Shown here piece after piece: positions 21,401 through 30,400 of a stretch of DNA of 64,000 nucleotides. Position numbers and translations under genes: made by a program. This DNA is from a virus, in the IMG/VR virus record IMGVR_UViG_3300034198_015644, positions 42,490 to 106,489 of that record; one strand, given 5' to 3'. The first letter of the stretch is position 1; the number at the start of each line of letters is the position of its first letter. Below the pieces are notes generated by a model that had not been told where the DNA came from, searched no databases, and saw nothing but the letters and a program-made list of their open reading frames with translations.

Positions 21401-24400
21401 GAAATTACTATGTATCTATAAGTGGATGTAGTGGGGCGACGTTAGTGACATTAAGTCCATTTACAATTTTAGATAACAATACTTTTTATAATAACATCTT
21501 CCAATTAAACAATGAAGAGTTTTGTGTTACTGTAAGTGGTGGTACATTACCTTATATAATTACAATTGATGGAGTTTCTCAAACGTATCAAAGTGCAGAC
21601 ACATATTGTTTTAGTGCAAGTTGTTTAACACCACCATCACCATCACTAATTAGATGTAGATTAAGTAATAATAATGGAAGAATAAATAGAGCTTGGGATG
21701 GAACACCTTTAAGTCCATGTCAACATACTTTTACAATTTTAGATTTAACCGTAAATGGAGTCCAATATGGACCCGGTACACCACTAACAGTTACCGCACC
21801 TTCAGGATTGATGGCGGGAATAGGTACTGATGGTAATAGTTACGTCACCAATATTACTGATTGGATAAATAGTTATGTGCCAGCAGGATTTACATTTTGG
21901 GATGACATGAAAGTTGTCGATAGACCTGTAGGATCAACATTTAACTTAACCATAAGTTACTTCAACGCATGTGCAGGAACAACTCAACAATATACATATA
22001 ACGACTCTACGGGTTGGACAATACCGGGACCTCAAACATATTCTACATATGATTGTGTACCTTTAACAATTGGAGGTGGATCACAAACAGGAAGAACAGT
22101 TACTATTAGTGATGCGGAAGGATGTAGCGCAAGCACTGTTATAAATTATACTTGTGAAACGCCAACAATTAGTATAAGTGGCACAAATCTTTGTTGTAAT
22201 AATGACGGAAGTGTAAGTATAACAGTCAATAATGGAGTACCTGCTTTTAGTGTTACCGGCACTAATGCGACTACGGGTGAAGAAATAATTGTAACTTCAC
22301 CCACAACTCCAATAAACATAGATCATTTAACTCCGGGTAATTGGACGTTTGTTGTACAAGATTCTTACGGTAATTTAATAACCACCAATAATACAATTAA
22401 TTTAATAAGATCTTATAATGTTGATTTTTTCAGTGCAAGCACTTCCCCAACAGGGACTACATTTTGTTTTAGTGGAGAATCTTGTTTAGATTATTTGAAT
22501 GTAATTATTGAAGCTACCGGTCAAATAACCTCGATCAATCTAAACCCGACACCGGATGCTTGGTTTGGTACTGATGGAATTATTGATACAAATACTTTAT
22601 ATTGCTTTGACATACCAATAGAGTATTGTGGAAACGATGTAATAAATATATTATTTTTTAATGGACTAAATACTAACATAAATGTTCTATCAGGATCATT
22701 TACTAACCCAACCTGTCAGGCGCTATTTGGATATGTAGGGGCACAAGAAGGTACTTGGGTTAATGGGTATCCTGCTTATTGGTTTACTCTTAATAATGGA
22801 ATTGATGTTGTAGTTTATTTTGATTTAACATTAAATCTTTGGGTTTGGAAAAATAGAAATAGTGGTACTATTTGTTCATCTTCACCTGATTTAATAAACT
22901 GGACATCAATAAATACTAGTCCAAATTGTCAGTGTGTTGATAGTTTTACTAGTTCTATAGTTATTGCTGTCGATTCTTGTGGTTACATATACGAATCTAT
23001 AAGTTTACCATGTCCGACACTTACATTAAGTGGAACATCAGTAAATCCTACATGTATTCAAAATTGTAGCGGAACAATAACATTGACATCATCAGGAGGT
23101 CAATCACCATTTACTTTTCAATTAACAGACTCCAATGGAAATACATTATTAAATTCCATTGGACAACCAACAATTGCAACAAATATAACTACTAATAGTT
23201 ATACATTTACTAATCTTTGTTCGGGTACTTATTATACATTAATTACTGATAGCGCTTTCCCAATTCCAGCTACGGCAAATACAACACCAATAGTTTTAAT
23301 AAATACATTTATCGCTAGTGCAAATGTTTTACCTATAACAATAAATGGCACTGGAGGTACAATTTGTTTTACGGTTACAGGAGGTAGTGGAAATTATAAT
23401 ATTGACATACAAGATACCAATTATACTTATCCGCCAGTAAATGATACTATAGTGGACGGTGAAACTTGTTTTGATTTGCCATTTGGGTGTTATGATTGGT
23501 CAATTATAGATCCTTCCACATTATGTCAATACACAGGAAATACGTGTATACCTGAGACACCATTTGGTTGCGGAGATTATACATATACTGACCCAACCTG
23601 CACCAATGACGGCACATTAACAATCAATGTTAGTGGAGGAACGGGTCCATATCAATTTGATTTATACCTTAATGGAATTTTCAATCAAACAGGTACTAAT
23701 TCTGTTGAAACATTTACATTTCAAAATTTAGTTGCGGGAACTTATAACGTTTTAGTTACAGATTTAGGTAGTGGGACAGTTTTAGATTGTGTTACAGTAA
23801 CATTAGTAAATACGTTTAGTGTTCAATTTATAAGTGGAAGTACTTGTGAAAATCCAGGATATTATTGTGTCTCATTTTCAGGAGGAAATCCACCATATAT
23901 TATAGAGTTTGATCAGACTATACAATATGTTGAATATATTGCAGGTACATACTGTTACCAAGCACCTTGTGGAACTTATGAATTAACGGTAAGTGATAGT
24001 GCAATTATTGGAAATTGTTATCAAGTCCAAGTGTACACTAAAGGATTGGGTGGATTTATTATAACCACAGATATAAATGGAAATGAAATTGCAAATACTG
24101 TACCAATTTCATTAAGTCCACAAACATTTTATTTTTGTTCTTTTAGTGCGCCTTATTATTCGGTATCAGGACCACCTTATAGTCCATATGTACCTCCATC
24201 ACCATATTATCTTAATATTTCTACATCAGGAGATTGTTCTAGTACGAATTGTGGCGGATCAACAATAGGTGGATGTAGTGATTCACAAACAATCACAATA
24301 TCTTGTGGAGTTGATTTAAGTGCAACTACCGTTGGTAACCCTTGTGGTCAAAATGGTCAAGGATCTATAACTATATTTAATATTGGTGGATCACCTAATT

Positions 24401-27400
24401 TCCAATATTCAATAAACGGAGGTTTAACCTATCAATCGTCTAATTATTTTACTGGACTAAATAGTGGTACATACGATATTACAATATTAGATGCAAGTGG
24501 TTGTACGGCATCAACTCAGGCGGTAATAGGGTATCAAACAAATTTAAGTGTAAGTGCGAGTACAACACCTGAAAATTGTGACTATAGTAGTGGGGGAACT
24601 ATTACGATTAATATAGTTGGAGGTACACCTACATATTCAATATCACTTAATGGAGGATTACCAACTACGCAAACATATTACACAGGATTAACAGTAGGAA
24701 CTTACACATTTAATATTACAGATTCAGAAGGTTGTACTGCGACAATTGATGTTACAATTGAACCACCAATAAGTCTTAGCGGTACAATAACTACGTCAGA
24801 AAGTTGTAGTTATTCACCATCATTAAATCAATATTTGGCACTTAAAGTCGAGTCGCTAATTAACTATTTAGGTAATGATGTATTAGAAAATGAACACATA
24901 AATTATGCGGTTTGTCAAGGATATACAATTTTCCAATCCTATGGGGTGGCTAAAATATGGAGGACATTATCCCCAACTGTAACTAATCCACAAGGATTAA
25001 ATAGAGCGCAGGCAGAGGCAAGACTTAGTGTATTTTTAGGTAAAATATATTCGGCAGGTTTATTACCAGTGGCACTTTTAGGTGACACTGCAGACATGGA
25101 TTGGTTGGCAAGTGTGGATGCGGTAAATGCAAATAAATTTTGGGGAATTGGTTTAGAAAATGAATTTTGGAATGGTGCAGTATCTTTTGCGAATTGGGTT
25201 AGTTATTTAAATTATTTAAAAGTTACATATCCACAATATTTTAGGATGGCATATTTGGCCAATCCGGCAGGAACTTGGGGGGCAACTGAAGCATTACAAA
25301 TTATAGATGCGCAAATAGATGTAATAGAAATTACAAATTATAATTCAGGTAAACCTAATCCAAATTGGGGATCTTTTGTTAACCAATTAAATCTTTTAAG
25401 TACTGCGGCAAATATTAGAGGAGTTAATCAAAAATTTATACCATTATGGAGTGCGGAATATAATGGTAACTCAGGTAATAATTTTTCGGGACAATATTTT
25501 GGCGTTACTACAAATTATACAAAAATAAATCCATCTGCAGTACTTACGCAATATGATATAGATTTTGCTGCAGTAACATATGCATACCCTCCGAATTTGA
25601 CAAAGGTAGGATTTAGTATGTATGAATACATTTACGCAATTGATGCGGGTGTATTACCTCAATGTACGAATTTATCGGGTTCAATAACTGCTTCTACTAT
25701 AACTTCTGGTGGTACAGGAGTTTATAGTACCTCAGGAACTTTAACAATAAATGCTAATGGTGGATATGCCCCATATCAATACTCAGTAGATGGTGGGGCG
25801 TTTGGAACATCTAATTATTTTACAGGATTAAATGGTGGAATACATAATTTTGTGGTAATAGACGCGAGCGGTTGTACTGTCAGCGGTACGACCACAATCG
25901 GAGGGGCATTTGAGTTTGAAACATCAGTGACATCGTTAGATTGTTTAACAACTAGCAGTGCAACCATATGTGTTACAAGTATATCAGGAGGATACCCACC
26001 ATACACCTATTCAATTAACGGAGGATCTTTTAGTAGTTCAAATTGTTTTAGTGGATTATCTTCAGGTTCATATACAATTGCAGCTCAAGATTTATCGGGT
26101 TGTAGTGCAACAACAGTAGTATTTATTTCTGCACCATCACCAATTATAGTAAATGCAAATGTAATAGATTCAATTAGTTGTTTAGATGGGTCAAGCGCTA
26201 GTGGAGGTACTATAACAATTACTGCGACCAATGGTACTTCACCATATTATTATAGTATTGATAGCGGGTTAAATTATCAAACATTAAATACTTTTATAAA
26301 TGTACCTGTAGGTACATATACCATAGTAGTTAAAGATTCCTTAAATTGTACAGGTACTACTACAGTAAATGTTGGAACAAGACCTTCGTTCTCAATAAGT
26401 GCCTCATCTACGCCTGATAATTGTAGTTTAACAGGGTTAGGTAGTTTAACTATAAACGTTATCGGAGGATATTCACCATATTACTATTCAATTGACGGAG
26501 GTTTATTCTTTAATGGACCAATAAATTCAAATTCTTATTATCAAGGAGGATTAAATCCGGGTGTTTACGACATAGTAGTTGAAGATAGTAGCGGTTGTAC
26601 TGCGACCACACAAGTAACTATTATCACTAGTGAAGATTTAACTATAGGCGTTGTAACAACACCTGAAACTTGCAATTACAATAGTGGGGGTACGGCAACT
26701 ATTAGTGTGACAGGAGGGACTCCAACATTTACATATTCATTAAATGGATCTTCTCCAGTTTCTTCTAATTATTTTACAGGTTTAACTGTTGGTACATACA
26801 CAGTAACAGTTACTGATAGTTTAGGATGTAATGATACAATAACATTTACTATTGATCCACCAATAAACATAAGTGGTAATACAACTCCTCAACCATGTAA
26901 TGGTATTAGTGGTGGTACGTTAACAATAAATGCATCTTCAGGTAATCCACCATATACATATTCTGTCGATGGTGGATCATTTACCAACAATAATTATTTT
27001 ACAGGATTAACAACAGGTAGTCATACCATTATTGTTAAAGACGCAAGCGGATGTACCGCGTCTACAATAACACAAGTAAATCCACCAATTATTGTAAGTG
27101 CCGTAACTACACCAGAAAATTGTTTATATACAAGTGCGGGTACAATAACAATTGTCAGTACTATTGGAGGTACTTCACCTTATACTTATTCAGTTAATGG
27201 TGGATCATTCACAAATTTAACATATTATACAGGATTAACTTTTGGTAGTTATAATATTATCGTAAAAGATATTTCAGGTTGTAGTGCAACTACGCAGGTG
27301 ACAATTAATCCACCTATACCTGTTAGTGGTACAGTAGTTACTACAAATTTAGATTGTAATAATACTAACATAGGTACATTATTGATAACTGCCTATGGAG

Positions 27401-30400
27401 GTACTTCACCATATACTTATTCAGTTAATGGTGGTAGTTATACTTCACAAAATTATTATTTTGGACTTAGTGCAGGTACATATAACATAACGATTAAAGA
27501 TGTGTATGGATGTAGTGCAACTACTAGTGGTATAGTTAGTACTGCAACACCTATAACAGTATCTGCAGTAAGTGTTACTGCGATTACATGTACAGGAGTA
27601 AGTGTGGCGGATTTGACATTGATACCAAATGGAGGTACACCACCTTATACATTCTTATGGAAACCAATAAATGTTAATACACAAACTGTAAACACAGGAA
27701 ATTACATAACGTCTCCTGGTACATATACCTATAGTGGATCAGTAGTAGATAGATACGGATGTTCGGCATCAACGACAGTTACATTTACGATATTATCCGC
27801 GTTTACACCCACATTAGATATAATCGCCACTGGTGATTTATCTTGTGATGGATCTTCTTATGTAACAATTTCCGCAATAACAAGTGGTTATAATACTATA
27901 TGTTGGAGTACAGGACAATGTGGTGTTTCATCAATAACCGCAAATACGCCAGGGTCATATTCTTATTATATAACTCTTAGTGGATGTGTTTATAGTTCAG
28001 ACACTGTAATATTAGATTATGTTGACGTACCACCACCAATAGTAGGATATGATGCAAATTTATGTATTTGTAGTTCTACCGATGTAAGTTTAATAAATAA
28101 TGGATTTACTTATACTGATATATTATGGAATAACGGTGAAACCGCATCTTCATTTAGTGTAAGTTCTTGTACACCAACAGGGTATACATTTTACCTAACT
28201 GCGAAGGATCAATACGGTTGTCCTGTAACATCAAATACTGTTACTATTGTGTTTAGTGAATTGGATGTAGATGTTTACACAAATAATTCAGTTTGTTTAG
28301 AGTGCGGCATTTGTATTGATGGTTACGCAGAAGTTGTAGTAAATAAAGGAACACCACCATATGTATTTAGTTGGACGGGGGTAAATAGTACAACTAACGT
28401 TGTGGATAATTTACAACCAGGAAATTATTGTGTTAGCGTAACAGACGCTGCGGGTTGTTTTGAATCGATATGCTTTACAATATCGGCAACTACCCCTACT
28501 GATTGTACTTATGAACCCGTTAAAGATCCTAATGGAAATATAATTTTAAATCCTGATGGTACAATATCTTTCACAGACCCAGCAATAAATGTTGGACCTG
28601 TAGCAAGAATTAGCATAACCAATTACAGTCCAACGGAAGAATGTTGTTTAAGTAATTCTACAACCGCATTACCATTATTATATTGTGACTGTAAATGTTA
28701 TTGGAGTAAACCATCTTGTAGTAGTGGAGATACTATTATAGATAAAATAATTTTAGGGACAAATGGAAATAATGGAATACAATTAATTAATAGCACACCA
28801 AAAAATAATCAAACAATTAAATGTCAATATCAAGTAACGTTTAATTATTTATTTAATTTTGATTGTCAATCTTTAAATGATTGTGTACAAACCAATTATA
28901 GTGGAGATGTTTTAACATTTTTAAGTGGATTATCCGCATTTGCGACTGTAGAAGTGTTAACAACTGGAGGAACTTATACAACACAACAAATTGCACCAAT
29001 ATGGAATTTTGATTTTTATAATCAACCTACGGGGGTATATTTTGGTGGTCAAAATTGTGATCTAATAACACAATCAATATTTAATTCTTTAGGTACAAAT
29101 TGCACGGCATTGACAGAAAATACTTTTGCCGCAATATGGAAAACCGCATCATTTAAGATATATGATTCACTTGTTGGTGAGACAATAAAACTTGGTATGA
29201 TATTAGAAGGTTTTGGTTGTGAATATAATATTCTATTAGATAATATACAAATAAATGAAGTTTGTGTTGTCACAGAAGAACAAATAATAACACCACCTAA
29301 TGGAGGGTGTCCGGGTTTTGAATTAGAAAAAATTGTAGATAATAAAAAATCTTGGATTTATAATGAAACTACGTATAATAGAGATTGGTTCCACTTAAAA
29401 TATAGAGACACATCATACATAGATTATGACGAGAGATTAGATATAAACACTAAAGAAGTTGATTTAGAGGTTAATGTTTCTAGGGCAATAAATTATGACA
29501 TATATTGTTACGCTACTTCACCACAAAATTGTTTAACAATTAGTGGTTGTAATAACCCTAATTTAGTAGTGGGATTAATGACATCTATTGATTATTGTTC
29601 TTTAGGTATACCTTATCTTAATGATATGAGTGGTTTTACGGGACCCGGAAGAATTTATTTCTTTGATGCACTTGGAACGCTTACGACAGATGTAAATCAA
29701 ATTGTTAACGCACCTGCAGGTGGGTTGTATTGGGATGGAACTGATATAAATGGGGTAGATAGAACTTCTTACTTTGCCCCAATAACAGGTAACACCGGTG
29801 TTTTATATATTTGTCAAAGCGGAGTTACCGCCGCATTTAAATTTGAACCAAATACGTTACAATTATATTATTTTAACTCTTGTTGTTTACCACAAATACC
29901 GAACAGTGTTAGACCAACATTTATGTGCTGGCCAACTAATACAGGTTTATCTTATTTACAGACAATAACTCCCGCTAGTACTTTATTTAGTGCTGGGTTG
30001 GTGTATTTGTATTATGTATTAGGTACAGGAGTTCCACCATCAATTCAACCGTCAAACCCTTGGGTTCAATTCCCTAACGTTACAACCTACACAGGATCTG
30101 TTTTAACTTTTGCAACATCAGGTTTAACTGCAGGTCAAACTTACGACTTTCAATTTTCAATAAGAGTTAATGGAACTAACAATCCACCCCAACCGATAGT
30201 TTATATTGCGTTTGGAGTGGGTCAAGGAGGAACTCAAGTTACACTCTTAGACAATATTACAGGGGCAACAAATAATGGTACCATTACCTATAATTTTACT
30301 CAAACAATAACGGGTCCATTAACACAGTATAATGAATTCTTTATACGTATAATAAATGGAACATCAACTAAGACGTATTTTGTTAACTATAATGATCTTA

